DNA from: UBA4416 sp964543545
GTDB lineage: Bacteria > Bacteroidota > Bacteroidia > B-17B0 > Aurantibacillaceae
Assembly: GCA_964543545.1 (NCBI GenBank)
Contig: CAZIYT010000002.1
Location: forward strand, 124,001 to 188,000
Reading direction: 5' to 3'
DNA length: 64,000 nt
The position numbers were made by a program, and so were the translations under genes. The notes below the pieces were generated by a model. The model saw only the letters and a list, made by a program, of their open reading frames with translations. It was not told where the DNA came from and did no database searches. Numbering within the stretch: position 1 is the stretch's first letter; each line of letters begins with the position of its first letter. Shown one piece after another: positions 17,460 to 26,431 of the stretch.

Positions 17460-18002
17460 TTAAAAAGGGCTGACAAATGATTGAAAAGGAGTACCGGCGA
17501 TGTCTTTTTCGGAAAGGATCGGATCCACACAATTCCAGTCAATACCCAGGTCTGCATCGTTCCAGAGTACGCAGCCTTCCGATTCCTTGTTGTACACATT
17601 CGTGCATTTATAGGAAAAGATCGTATTGTCGCGCAGCGTCAGGAAGCCGTGCGCAAAGCCAGGAGGAATAAAGAACATGGTTTTATTTTCCTCGTTCAGT
17701 TCCAGGGCCACATGTTTTCCGTAAGTGGGCGAGCCTTTGCGGATATCTACCGCTACGTCGAGCACCGCGCCGGTAATCACGCGCACCAGTTTTCCCTGGT
17801 CGAAGGGAGGAGCCTGAAAATGTAACCCCCTCAGAACATTGGATGAGGACAGGGATTGGTTGTCCTGCATAAAATGAGCATCGATGCCATGCTTTTTAAA
17901 CACATGCTCATTATAGCTTTCAAAAAAGTAGCCGCGGGCATCTGCAAACACCCTGGGTTTTATGATCAGTAGGTCTTTTATTTCGGTTTCTATGACTTCC
18001 AT
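17460..18002 (-). CDS. rfbC: dTDP-4-dehydrorhamnose 3,5-epimerase
   Basis: A 180-residue cupin-fold epimerase of the RmlC family, third step of dTDP-L-rhamnose synthesis. Characteristic stretches are Phe-Ala-Asp-Ala-Arg-Gly-Tyr-Phe-Phe-Glu-Ser, Val-Leu-Arg-Gly-Leu-His-Phe-Gln (catalytic His) and Pro-Pro-Gly-Phe-Ala-His-Gly-Phe. The start is the ATG at 18002, because the upstream open frame would run into the tyrosine-kinase gene. The other rhamnose genes (rfbA, rfbB, rfbD) are not in this window. It may instead be a related 3,5-epimerase for another dTDP-sugar, but the motifs fit RmlC well. Confidence 0.93.
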   Translation of the reverse strand: MEVIETEIKDLLIIKPRVFADARGYFFESYNEHVFKKHGIDAHFMQDNQSLSSSNVLRGLHFQAPPFDQGKLVRVITGAVLDVAVDIRKGSPTYGKHVALELNEENKTMFFIPPGFAHGFLTLRDNTIFSYKCTNVYNKESEGCVLWNDADLGIDWNCVDPILSEKDIAGTPFQSFVSPF

Positions 18003-18009
18003 AATTTCT

Positions 18010-20427
18010 TTAACTTGTTTTTTTGCCACCATTCTCACTGGTGTAATATCCGTTGCCGTAGCCATAGCCGTAACCATAGCCGTAGCCATATTTGTAGCCG
18101 TAGGCAGAGCGCGATGTATCCACACCGTTCAGGATGATGGAAAGATTTTTGATTGAGGTTTCGTGCGAGAGCTTATCGAGGATCTGAACAAAGGCTTTTT
18201 TCGAGTAATCGGCCCTGAACACATAGATCGGGAAATCCGCTTTTTGAATCGTGGTGATGCCATCCGTCACCAGGCCTATCGGCGGGTTATCGAACACGAT
18301 GTAATCATAGGTCTTTTTAAGCTCTTCGATCATCTCGTCCAGCTTATCGGCAATGATGAGCTCCGATGGATTCGGAGGGATCGGTCCCGCTGTGATATAA
18401 TCCAGGCCCGGAAAATGACTGGTATGAATACAGCTCCCGATCTCCGTCATACCCGTGAGGATCGTGCTCATGCCGGTATCGTTGGAAACACCAAAGCCCT
18501 TGTGGATCTTAGGTTTCCGCATATCGAGGTCGAGCAGGATCACTTTTTTTCCGGCATAAGCCAGGATGCCCGCAATGTTGAGCGCCACAAAGGTTTTTCC
18601 TTCCCCCGAAATAGAGGAAGTCACTGCCACGATCTTGGGGCCTTCGGTGTTTTTAATAAACTGCAGGTTGGAACGGATCGTCCGGAACGCTTCGGCAATC
18701 TGTGATTTAGGATTTTTGTCAACGACCAGCTGTGATACAGGAACGTTGCTTTCATAGATCGGTACAATCCCCAGAACAGAGACTGAAGCATCGGTATTTT
18801 TGATAATATCGTTCAGGGAGGTGATCTTATCGTGGAAAACGTAGCGGATAAAAATAACCAGGGTAGAAAGCAGGAGGGCGCTCAGCACGGCAATGATGAT
18901 GGCATTGCGGCGGTTCGGCGAAACCTGTTCTCCCACATGGATGGCTTTTTCGAGGATCACATTCTGGGATACAAATCCCGCTTTGGAGATCGAGAACTCC
19001 GTTTTTTTCTCGAGCAGCAGTGTATAGTATTTTTCGCTGATGCTGAAAAGGCGCATCAGGCGCGCATGCTCCATGTCTACATCAGGCGAGCGGTCGTACT
19101 TCTCTTTGAACTCCGATGATTTCTTCAATAGGTTCGTATACTTCGATTTGTACTTCAAACGCACGGCATTCAGGCTTTCTATCAGGAGTTTCTTTTGCGT
19201 TTCGATGTTGAAGTTTACCTGCTTGATGTTCTCACTGTTTGGAGTTACCTGGTAAAGCAGGTTCTCCTTTTCCACCAGCAGTTTTTTAATGGTCTGCGTG
19301 TATTCACGGATCGACGTTTCGTATTCGGTGCCGGCAATCAGCGAAATAAGCTGGTAGGTGTCGATGCTTACATTTTTGCTGATGTCAGCCTGCAATTCAG
19401 CCAGGAGCTTTTCTTCCAGCTCCACCCGCAGCATCTCGTCCTCGATGTTGGTGAGGCGCATCATGTCCGCATTGATGAGCTCGCTTTTTTCGGTGTAGTT
19501 TTTTTCCTTTCTGAAATCCTGCAAATTGTTTTCCGAAGCCTTCAGCTCATCGTATACCATTTTCAATTGCCCGTCGATGAAGCTGATGATGCTCTTTGAG
19601 CTCTCGCTTTTTCGCTCCACATCAAAGTTCAGGTACTCTTCGGTTACCAGGTTTACCAGGTCTTTGGCCTTTTGGGCATTGATGTCTTTGACAGTCACCA
19701 GGATGGTTTTGGCTGATTCGTTCAGCAGGCGGATCTCCAGTTTCGATTGAAGCTCCGATGTCACGTCGTCGACATTCTTGATAATAAAATACGCTTTGTT
19801 ATCGGAATTAAAGTGGCTCTGGATCTGCTGCTTGTCCATGTCCGTATTCAGGGAAACACTGATGTCGAAGAAATCCGAATTGATTACGTTGTTCGTGCTG
19901 AACGGAATCGTATGCTGGCTGCCTTCCGCATTAAAGCTCAGCGTGCCCGAGTTGAGATCGTTGAAGTTGATGTAGACGTTGATTCCGTAAATGCTGTTAC
20001 GCTTGATGTTGAATTTGACGAAATACGGCGAGGATTTGTAAAGCTCATTGTTCTTAAATGTTCCCTCGTTAAAATAGCTGATCTGCACATCTGATTTTTC
20101 AACCACACGCTTCAGAAATATCTTGGAGTGGATCTGCTCAATGGCTTCTGCAATCTTGTTGGTTCCCCCGTCAAATTTATTGATCTGCAGAATCTGTGTC
20201 GCTTCGTTGTTATCGTTGATCTGCACAATGGCGGAAGACTGGTATACCGGCTGGCTATAGCGCAGGTAAATAAATGCGGCGCTGATGCAGAGAATGAAAA
20301 AACCAATGGCAAACCAGAGGCTGCGGCGGATAATGTAAAAAATCAGTCCGAGGTCCAGCTCACTGCTGAATTTGGATACACGTTCCCTGTAACTGTCAAT
20401 GCCTGTATCTGACTGGTTTTGTAACAA
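18010..20427 (-). CDS. polysaccharide co-polymerase / tyrosine autokinase (Wzc-like)
   Basis: An 805-residue inner-membrane protein. An N-terminal Wzz domain starts with a membrane helix (about 33-53), followed by a long coiled-coil periplasmic part and a second helix (about 520-540). The cytoplasmic BY-kinase domain carries Walker A (Ser-Gly-Glu-Gly-Lys-Thr, about 603), Walker A' (Leu-Leu-Asp-Leu-Asp-Met-Arg) and the Asn-Pro-Pro stretch. The C-terminus is a Tyr-Gly cluster that would be autophosphorylated. Such proteins control chain length and export of surface polysaccharide with the outer-membrane Wza partner, encoded directly upstream with no gap. The start is a TTG at 20427 right after that gene's stop. 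Confidence 0.93.
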   Translation of the reverse strand: MLQNQSDTGIDSYRERVSKFSSELDLGLIFYIIRRSLWFAIGFFILCISAAFIYLRYSQPVYQSSAIVQINDNNEATQILQINKFDGGTNKIAEAIEQIHSKIFLKRVVEKSDVQISYFNEGTFKNNELYKSSPYFVKFNIKRNSIYGINVYINFNDLNSGTLSFNAEGSQHTIPFSTNNVINSDFFDISVSLNTDMDKQQIQSHFNSDNKAYFIIKNVDDVTSELQSKLEIRLLNESAKTILVTVKDINAQKAKDLVNLVTEEYLNFDVERKSESSKSIISFIDGQLKMVYDELKASENNLQDFRKEKNYTEKSELINADMMRLTNIEDEMLRVELEEKLLAELQADISKNVSIDTYQLISLIAGTEYETSIREYTQTIKKLLVEKENLLYQVTPNSENIKQVNFNIETQKKLLIESLNAVRLKYKSKYTNLLKKSSEFKEKYDRSPDVDMEHARLMRLFSISEKYYTLLLEKKTEFSISKAGFVSQNVILEKAIHVGEQVSPNRRNAIIIAVLSALLLSTLVIFIRYVFHDKITSLNDIIKNTDASVSVLGIVPIYESNVPVSQLVVDKNPKSQIAEAFRTIRSNLQFIKNTEGPKIVAVTSSISGEGKTFVALNIAGILAYAGKKVILLDLDMRKPKIHKGFGVSNDTGMSTILTGMTEIGSCIHTSHFPGLDYITAGPIPPNPSELIIADKLDEMIEELKKTYDYIVFDNPPIGLVTDGITTIQKADFPIYVFRADYSKKAFVQILDKLSHETSIKNLSIILNGVDTSRSAYGYKYGYGYGYGYGYGNGYYTSENGGKKTS
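18055..18102 (-). repeat. hexanucleotide tandem repeat coding for the tyrosine tail
   Basis: Eight 6-base units with consensus GCCRTA (plus strand) encode alternating Tyr and Gly at the kinase C-terminus, with one Lys interruption. Changes in copy number would keep the frame and alter the number of tyrosines. Confidence 0.8.
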
Positions 20428-21177
20428 CTATCTTCTGATTAGTGTGTATAAGAGTAAAGTACTGGTAAGGAGCGTCAGCAGTGGAGTGATCTCACCAACA
20501 AGGGTTTTTGCAAAACGGTAGCGCGGCTCAACATATACAATATCATTGGCCATCACCACGGTATTACCGGCACTGAGCCCGCTAATTTCCGAGAGGTCCA
20601 TCAGGAATACCTGCGGTTTCTTTTTATCTTCATTCCGGATGAGCTTTACCTTGTAGGCTTTTCCATCCTCGGCAATCCCGCCGGTAAGTGCCAGTACCTC
20701 AATCACCGTTGTGTTATTGTTGGTAAGCTGTACAACCTGCGCTTTACCGCCATTACCCGGGAATACAATCACACGGCGGTTAATTACCTTCATGGACACA
20801 AAGGGCTTCACATAAAACGTATCGTATACCTGCTCCAAATAAGTTTCGCTTTCCCTGATCGTCAGGCCGGCCAGGGGCACATTGCCCACCAAAGGCAGCT
20901 TCACGAGGCCGTTGCGGTCCAGCACATAGTTAATTTCGTATTGGTAATTCTGGTTGACGTTGGCAAGATCGATAATCTTAAAACCGTCGTTGGAAAAGAT
21001 CTTTACCGTAATGATGTCGTTGGGCGCTAATTTATAATCCTGGCCTCTGAGAGAATCGCTTAATTTGTCATAAGAATAATCTTTGGGCGTTTTGAGCATC
21101 AGGTTCGACCGGAATACCTTACACGATGAGAACGCGATCACAACACTCAAAAACAGGAAAAATTTAAAAAAACGCAT
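20428..21177 (-). CDS. outer-membrane polysaccharide export lipoprotein (Wza-like)
   Basis: A 249-residue protein with a lipoprotein signal (Phe-Ser-Ser-Cys, lipid-bearing Cys at about residue 19). The poly-export domain follows (Leu-Ala-Pro-Asn-Asp-Ile-Ile-Thr-Val-Lys), then an SLBB domain and a hydrophobic C-terminal helix (about residues 228-247). Such proteins form the outer-membrane channel for capsule or exopolysaccharide. It is shorter than E. coli Wza but has the length seen in Bacteroidota. It directly precedes the autokinase gene, the usual Wza-Wzc pairing. Confidence 0.9.
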   Translation of the reverse strand: MRFFKFFLFLSVVIAFSSCKVFRSNLMLKTPKDYSYDKLSDSLRGQDYKLAPNDIITVKIFSNDGFKIIDLANVNQNYQYEINYVLDRNGLVKLPLVGNVPLAGLTIRESETYLEQVYDTFYVKPFVSMKVINRRVIVFPGNGGKAQVVQLTNNNTTVIEVLALTGGIAEDGKAYKVKLIRNEDKKKPQVFLMDLSEISGLSAGNTVVMANDIVYVEPRYRFAKTLVGEITPLLTLLTSTLLLYTLIRR

Positions 21178-21219
21178 AAGTTACGGTTAAGTGACAAATT
21201 TAAGATTTATCCAACAATA

Positions 21220-22410
21220 TCAAAAACCATGCTGTTTTATTAAGGTTCCGTACAAATGCGCCATATCGCTTACCAAACGCTGGTAGCTGAATTTGGAAAG
21301 CGCCCATTTGGTGCCGGCTTCTGCATGCCCTTCCTGTGTCCCGAATTCGCGGCAGGCTTTCGCCAGGTTCCGGAAATAGCCTTCCCTGTCCTGCACTTCC
21401 GAGAGCAGCCCGCAATTGGGGTGTAGCACGTCTTCGATGCCCCCCACGTTGGTAGCTACCACGTATTTCCCGGCAGCCTGGGCTTCGATGATGCTCACCG
21501 GGGTGCCCTCATTAAGGGAGGTCAAGGCCACGATGTCGAGCCCGTGTAAGGCCCATTCCACCTGTTTGATCCAGGATGTAAAGATCAGTTCCGCCTCAGG
21601 TCTGGCACCCGCTTCCGAAAAAGAAACGCCAAATTCCCGGCAGCAGGCCATAATTTCCTCACGGGTTTCCCCGTCGCCGATCACAAAGGCCTTAAAACGG
21701 CCGATGCCTTCTTGTTTCAGCCGTGCAATGGCCTCAATAAACAGGCGATGGTTCTTTACAGGAGCCAAGCGCCCAATAATGCCAATGGCGATCTCGTCGT
21801 CTTTGAGCTGGTAGGTCTCGCGGAAGGAGCGCCTGTTCTCCGCTTTGTTCTGCGTAAAGCGCGTCAGGTCGAAACCCAACGGCACTACGTGCATCTGGTC
21901 AGGAGCAGCGATGCGGAACACTTCCGAAAGCTCCTGCTTTTGCTTATTGCTGATGGCTACAATCGCACTCGACCGCCTGGCTAGCCAGCGCTCAATGAAA
22001 ATATAGAAGCCGGTTTTTAATTTTCCGAAATAGGAGTGGAACACATGCCCGTGAAAGGTATGCACGATGACCGGCACCTTGCAGTGAATAGCCGCCAGGC
22101 GGCCTACAGCACCGGCTTTGGAAGCGTGCGTATGAACAATGTCGGGCTTAAACTCGCGGATCAGTTTTTTTATTTCCCGGTAAGCCCTGTAATCGGCTTT
22201 GAGGCTGATACTCCGCTGGAATTGCTCCAACACGCGGGGCTTTAGCCCCAGGCTCTGCGGAATATACAGGGAGCTGTCTTCGCCTTCTTCCTCCGGGCCG
22301 CCCACCAGCAGCGTTTCGTACTCCGGCTCCAGGAACCTGGACAGGTAGCTCACATTGTAGGTAATTCCTCCAATGTTGAAACGGTTGATGATGCGCAGGA
22401 CTTTAGGCAA
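21220..22410 (-). CDS. glycosyltransferase family 4
   Basis: A GT-B fold transferase of about 396 residues. The N-terminal Arg-Ile-Ile-Asn-Arg-Phe-Asn-Ile-Gly-Gly and the C-terminal Asn-Glu-Gly-Thr-Pro-Val-Ser-Ile-Ile-Glu (the E-x7-E pattern) are typical of GT4. It probably adds a sugar to the lipid-linked glycan made by the neighbouring WecA-type enzyme. The start is set at TTG 22410, 7 bases after the mpl stop codon; a TTG at 22467 lies inside mpl and would add unconserved residues. The gene lies in the polysaccharide operon between mpl and the export lipoprotein. Confidence 0.85.
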   Translation of the reverse strand: MPKVLRIINRFNIGGITYNVSYLSRFLEPEYETLLVGGPEEEGEDSSLYIPQSLGLKPRVLEQFQRSISLKADYRAYREIKKLIREFKPDIVHTHASKAGAVGRLAAIHCKVPVIVHTFHGHVFHSYFGKLKTGFYIFIERWLARRSSAIVAISNKQKQELSEVFRIAAPDQMHVVPLGFDLTRFTQNKAENRRSFRETYQLKDDEIAIGIIGRLAPVKNHRLFIEAIARLKQEGIGRFKAFVIGDGETREEIMACCREFGVSFSEAGARPEAELIFTSWIKQVEWALHGLDIVALTSLNEGTPVSIIEAQAAGKYVVATNVGGIEDVLHPNCGLLSEVQDREGYFRNLAKACREFGTQEGHAEAGTKWALSKFSYQRLVSDMAHLYGTLIKQHGF

Positions 22411-22417
22411 TGGGGGA

Positions 22418-23785
22418 TTAATTGAAATGAAGTTGCAAAGATAAGTCTTTAAAGTCAATACCGTCAAAATTACCGGAGCTCATCATTAACAGAACGTTAT
22501 TTTTTAAGGACTTCGATTTCAGGTAATCCTGGAGCTCCCGGCTGTCGGTAAAGACCTTCAGGTCTTTGCGGGCGAAGTAGTCGAACACCTGCTTTTCCGT
22601 GATGGGCTTTAGTTTCTTATGTGCAATGGTGTGCGGATTGAAGTATACGATGGCTTCGTCGGCATCATTCATGGCGCCTTTGTATTCGGCCAGGAAGGTT
22701 TCGTTGAGACTGCTGAAGGTATGAAGCTCCATGCAGGCTATGATGAAGCGATTGGTGAATTGTTGCTTCACCGCTTGCGTCGTGGCTTTCAGCTTGGAAG
22801 GCGAATGGGCAAAGTCCTTGTAAAAGGCAAAGTGTTCGTTCCTGTAAACGAGTTCCAGCCGTTTGGCGGCACCCTTAAAGCTTTGGATGGCCTCATAAAA
22901 TTGCTGATCGCTTAGCCCCAGCTTATGGCATACCAGCCTGGCGCCGTTTAAGTTCAGCAGATTATGGTTGCCGAATACCATCAGGGGAACATCCCCCGAA
23001 GCGGTCTGCAAAATGGTGGTGCCGTTGCTAATGCGATGGGCGGGAACAGAGTAGGGGATCTTTTCAATGCCATTGGCCTTACCGGCTTGTTGGGCGACAG
23101 CCTTCAGCTCAGGGTCTTCGGCGCAGTAGATGAGGCTTCCCCCGGGCTCGATCAGGTCGACAAAGATTTTAAACTGGTCCACATACATCTCAAAGGTCGG
23201 GAACACATTGATATGGTCCCAGGCAATGCCGCTCAAAATCGCAATGTTTGGTTTGTACAAATGAAACTTAGGACGCCTGTCGATGGGAGAGGCCAGGTAT
23301 TCATCGCCTTCAATAATGGCAACCGGTGCTTCTTTCGTCAGCTTTACCATAGTATTGAAGCCTTCCAGCTGCGCGCCTACCATAAAGTCAGTATCCTTTT
23401 TATGATAGTTCAGCACGTGCAGGATCATGGCCGTAATGGTGGTTTTACCATGGCTGCCGCCAATCACCACGCGGGTCTTGTCTTTGGTGGCCTCGTAAAT
23501 GTATTCGGGATAGGAGTAAATTTTTAGTCCGAGCTCCCTGGCTCTGATCAGCTCCGGGTTATCTTCCCTGGCATGCATGCCCAGGATCACCGCGTCGATG
23601 CCCGCCACGATCTTCTCCGGAAACCAGCCGATGGCGGGCGGAAGAATACCTGCCTTTTGCAGGCGGCTTTTCGAAGGCTCGTTGATCTCGTCGTCGCTGC
23701 CCGTTACCCGGAAGCCTTTCTCGTGTAAGGCCAGGGCCATGTTGTGCATCGCGCTTCCGCCGATGGCAATTAAATGTACATGCAT
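22418..23785 (-). CDS. mpl: UDP-N-acetylmuramate:L-alanyl-gamma-D-glutamyl-meso-diaminopimelate ligase
   Basis: A 455-residue Mur-ligase-type enzyme. It reattaches the recycled tripeptide to UDP-MurNAc during peptidoglycan recycling. The N-terminal Ile-Ala-Ile-Gly-Gly-Ser-Ala-Met and the ATP-binding Gly-Gly-Ser-His-Gly-Lys-Thr-Thr-Ile-Thr (about residue 105) are visible. The N-terminal Met-His-Val-His-Leu-Ile plus the Phe-Met-Val-Gly-Ala-Gln-Leu-Glu-Gly stretch separate it from MurC. It is the first gene of the envelope run on the minus strand and starts at the ATG at 23785. Confidence 0.9.
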   Translation of the reverse strand: MHVHLIAIGGSAMHNMALALHEKGFRVTGSDDEINEPSKSRLQKAGILPPAIGWFPEKIVAGIDAVILGMHAREDNPELIRARELGLKIYSYPEYIYEATKDKTRVVIGGSHGKTTITAMILHVLNYHKKDTDFMVGAQLEGFNTMVKLTKEAPVAIIEGDEYLASPIDRRPKFHLYKPNIAILSGIAWDHINVFPTFEMYVDQFKIFVDLIEPGGSLIYCAEDPELKAVAQQAGKANGIEKIPYSVPAHRISNGTTILQTASGDVPLMVFGNHNLLNLNGARLVCHKLGLSDQQFYEAIQSFKGAAKRLELVYRNEHFAFYKDFAHSPSKLKATTQAVKQQFTNRFIIACMELHTFSSLNETFLAEYKGAMNDADEAIVYFNPHTIAHKKLKPITEKQVFDYFARKDLKVFTDSRELQDYLKSKSLKNNVLLMMSSGNFDGIDFKDLSLQLHFN

Positions 23786-23823
23786 GCTCGTTAAATTGGT
23801 TCTACGAAGTAAGCGGAATTAAC

Positions 23824-23853
23824 TAAAAAATGCAGGCCTGTAAGACCTGCATT
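23824..23853 (-). terminator. intrinsic terminator after the desaturase gene
   Basis: An 8-bp perfect stem (23829-23836 with 23846-23853) is followed by a T run on the minus strand. It lies between the desaturase stop and mpl. Confidence 0.8.
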
Positions 23854-23875
23854 GTAAACACCGTGGTGTTAAGTA

Positions 23876-24982
23876 TTATGCCATTGCCGGACTCACCTGT
23901 GGCTCGCGGCCAAGGTCATACAGCAACTTGGCATGTGCGGACAAAGCGCCTACAAATGTTTTTTTGGAATGGTACGGCAGGTTGAATTCTTTGGCTGTTT
24001 CCTGGATGATCGGGGCCAGGTTCTTGTAGTGGATGTGACAGATGTTCGGGAACAAGTGGTGCTCCACCTGGAAATTCAATCCGCCTACGAACCAGGAGAA
24101 AGCCCAGCTCTTCTGAGCAAAGTTCATGGTGGTTTTCAGCTGGTGAGCGGCCCAGTCGTCGGCCATCGTGCCTTTTTCGCATGGCAAAGGAAATTCAGTC
24201 AGATCAACCACGTGTGCCGGTTGAAAAATGAGGGCCAGGATCATCCCGCAGGTGAAGTGCATGATGCCCCATCCGGCCAGTACCAGGTACCATGGAGCGT
24301 TCATCAGGACCAAAGGTAATACAAGGCTGAAGCCTAAGTAGAACATCTTGTTCAGCAGCAGCAGCATAAATTCTTTTTTATAGGTGGTTTTCCTCACCGT
24401 CAGCAGGCCCATTTCATTATAACGCTTTAGCTGCGAAAAGTCTTTGGTGGTAGCCCACATCATCGTCATCAGGCCATAGAAGAACCAGGCATAAAGAAAT
24501 TGGTATTTGTGGATTTTTTTGTATTCAGCGTGTGGCTCGAACCTAAGGAAACCTAAAGGAGCGATGTCCTCATCGTGCTCGTGGATATTGGTATAAGTAT
24601 GGTGCAGGGTATTGTGCTGGAGCTGCCAGTTGAGGGAGCTTCCGCCAATGAAGTTCATGCTGCGGGTCATTAAGGCATTTAATTTGGCATTACGGGAGTA
24701 AGAGCCGTGGTTGGCGTCATGCATCACCGAAAGGCCGATGCCGCTCATGCCAAAGCCCATCAAAACCCATAACAGGCTCTGAATCCAGAAGTTATCGGTG
24801 AGATTTAACAAAAGAAGTACAAAAGGACTGAGGTAAAGGCTAAACATAAAAATGGTTTTGATTACCATTTTATAGTTGCCGTATCGGGAAATATTGTTTG
24901 TTCGGAAGTATTCGTCAACTCTTTTTTTCGCGGTTAAGTAGAAAGATCGGTTCGCGGTGTTAAATCTAAGCGTATTACTCAT
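23876..24982 (-). CDS. membrane fatty acid desaturase (acyl-CoA/front-end type)
   Basis: A 368-residue membrane di-iron desaturase. The three His boxes are present: His-Asp-Ala-Asn-His-Gly (about 88), His-Asn-Thr-Leu-His-His (about 125) and Gln-Val-Glu-His-His-Leu-Phe-Pro (about 305). Gln as the first residue of the third box is the mark of front-end (delta-5/6) desaturases such as linoleoyl-CoA desaturase. Four or more hydrophobic segments lie between the boxes. It inserts a double bond in membrane acyl chains using O2. A good promoter lies just upstream, with repeated AGGTTAA words that may be an operator. Confidence 0.92.
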   Translation of the reverse strand: MSNTLRFNTANRSFYLTAKKRVDEYFRTNNISRYGNYKMVIKTIFMFSLYLSPFVLLLLNLTDNFWIQSLLWVLMGFGMSGIGLSVMHDANHGSYSRNAKLNALMTRSMNFIGGSSLNWQLQHNTLHHTYTNIHEHDEDIAPLGFLRFEPHAEYKKIHKYQFLYAWFFYGLMTMMWATTKDFSQLKRYNEMGLLTVRKTTYKKEFMLLLLNKMFYLGFSLVLPLVLMNAPWYLVLAGWGIMHFTCGMILALIFQPAHVVDLTEFPLPCEKGTMADDWAAHQLKTTMNFAQKSWAFSWFVGGLNFQVEHHLFPNICHIHYKNLAPIIQETAKEFNLPYHSKKTFVGALSAHAKLLYDLGREPQVSPAMA

Positions 24983-25012
24983 TTATAGTTTAAATTTTAA
25001 AAATTAACACCA

Positions 25013-25042
25013 CAAAGATATTATTTTAACCTAAAAAGTCAA
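25013..25042 (-). promoter_or_regulatory. promoter of the desaturase gene
   Basis: On the minus strand, TTG (25042-25040) is followed after exactly 19 bases by TATCTTTG (25020-25013), an excellent fit to the Bacteroidota promoter pattern. The leader to the ATG at 24982 would be about 25 bases. Confidence 0.65.
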
Positions 25043-25082
25043 TTGGCTAATAGGTTAATAATGAATAAAATAAGGTTAATAA
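25026..25082. promoter_or_regulatory. repeated AGGTTAA words at the desaturase promoter
   Basis: AGGTTAATAA occurs at 25052-25061 and 25073-25082, 21 bases apart (two helical turns). A reverse copy of AGGTTAA sits at 25026-25032, inside the promoter spacer. The arrangement suggests binding by a regulator on one face of the helix. Confidence 0.4.
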
Positions 25083-25122
25083 CTCTGCTGGTATGCGAGT
25101 TGATGGTTTTTCCGGACGAAAC

Positions 25123-26253
25123 TCAGCTATAGAGCGATAAAATGTGCGCCGAGGCTTCTTCTACCTCTTTTAGGGTATTCCCGGTGCCGAATGAAAAGCG
25201 AATACTGTTTTCAGCTTCTGTCTTAGCTAAACCCATGGCTTTCAGTACATGAGAGGGTGTTGCCTGTGCCGATGTGCAGGCTGAGCCTAAGGATACCGCA
25301 TAATTGTTTTTAACATGGCTGAAAAGGCTGCTCCCGTCTTTCAGAGGCGGAAAATATAAATTGGAGGTATTATAGAGCCGGTACCTGGTCGATCCGTTAA
25401 TCGTCAATCCGGGGATTTCCAGGAGCTGGTGCTCCAGGTAAGCCCTGATCCGGGAGATCTGGCTGTTGTTGTCCCAGAATTCGCTCTTCGCGAGCTCGCA
25501 GGCTTTACCCAGGCCTACAATACCCGGTACATTGAGGGTTCCGCTGCGCCTGCCGTTTTCGTGGCCGCCGCCATGGATCAGGGGAATAAGGCTCACGCGC
25601 GGTCCTTTCCGGCGCACATACAGTGCACCAATACCCTTAGGGCCATAGAGCTTGTGAGCTGAAAGGCAGCACAGGTCCAGTTTCAGGTCCTGTACATCAA
25701 CCGGCAGCTTGCCTGCCATCTGGGTCGTATCACTGAAAAAAAGGACCTCTTTCTCACGGCAGATGGTTCCGATGCTTTCCAGGTCTTGCAGGACGCCGGT
25801 TTCATTGTTGGCGGCCATAATTGCTACCAGGATCGTCTGAGGGCTAAAGCTGTTTTTCAAGTCATCCAAATCGATGCGGCCTTCCCGGTCAACGGGCAGG
25901 TAGGTAACGGTTGCTCCCAGTTCTTCGAGGTAGGCGCAGGTATCCAGCACGGCTTTGTGTTCCGTCTGGCAGGTAATAATGTGATGGCCCTTGCTGCGGT
26001 AGGCATCGAAAACGCCCTTCAGCGCCAGGTTAACGCCTTCCGTAGAGCCCGAGGTAAATACGATCTCAGACGCTTCGGCGTTGATGAGGTCTGCTACCTG
26101 TTGCCGGGCCTTTTCCACGGCGCCCTGGGCATACCAGCCATAGGCATGTGTGCTGCTGGCCGCATTCCCAAAATGGTCGCTGAAGTAGGGAAGCATCTCT
26201 TCGAGAACCCGTTGGTCGACCGGTGTGGTAGCGTTATAATCGAAATAGGTCAC
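25123..26253 (-). CDS. cysteine desulfurase (NifS/IscS family)
   Basis: A 376-residue PLP enzyme that takes sulfur from cysteine for Fe-S clusters or thio-modified tRNA. The PLP Lys is in Ser-Ala-His-Lys-Leu-Tyr-Gly-Pro (about residue 203), and the catalytic Cys is in Gly-Ser-Ala-Cys-Thr-Ser (about 324). The N-terminal Tyr-Phe-Asp-Tyr-Asn-Ala-Thr-Thr-Pro is canonical. The short active-site loop fits the group I (NifS/IscS) type. The start is a GTG at 26253, with no alternative ATG upstream. No iscU or sufE gene is next to it, so its cluster or tRNA target is unknown. Confidence 0.92.
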   Translation of the reverse strand: MTYFDYNATTPVDQRVLEEMLPYFSDHFGNAASSTHAYGWYAQGAVEKARQQVADLINAEASEIVFTSGSTEGVNLALKGVFDAYRSKGHHIITCQTEHKAVLDTCAYLEELGATVTYLPVDREGRIDLDDLKNSFSPQTILVAIMAANNETGVLQDLESIGTICREKEVLFFSDTTQMAGKLPVDVQDLKLDLCCLSAHKLYGPKGIGALYVRRKGPRVSLIPLIHGGGHENGRRSGTLNVPGIVGLGKACELAKSEFWDNNSQISRIRAYLEHQLLEIPGLTINGSTRYRLYNTSNLYFPPLKDGSSLFSHVKNNYAVSLGSACTSAQATPSHVLKAMGLAKTEAENSIRFSFGTGNTLKEVEEASAHILSLYS

Positions 26254-26289
26254 TGTGATCTGTTATAAGTTTAGTATTCATAGAGATAA

Positions 26290-26365
26290 AAGATTTAAGA
26301 TAGAAGATTCAAAACCATGTGTTATTCATAGACCGGCCCTTTTTTATCCTTCATCTTTAAATCTT
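26290..26365. repeat. A/T-rich inverted repeat between nifS-like gene and argS
   Basis: AAGATTTAAGAT at 26290-26301 faces ATCTTTAAATCTT at 26353-26365, which is the same word in reverse with one inserted base. It may be a dispersed repeat or a weak terminator of argS. Confidence 0.4.
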
Positions 26366-26431
26366 ACATCTATAAAAGTTTCCAATGTCGTTCGAGTAAC
26401 AATGTTTTACATCTCAATACTCACTTCTCTC

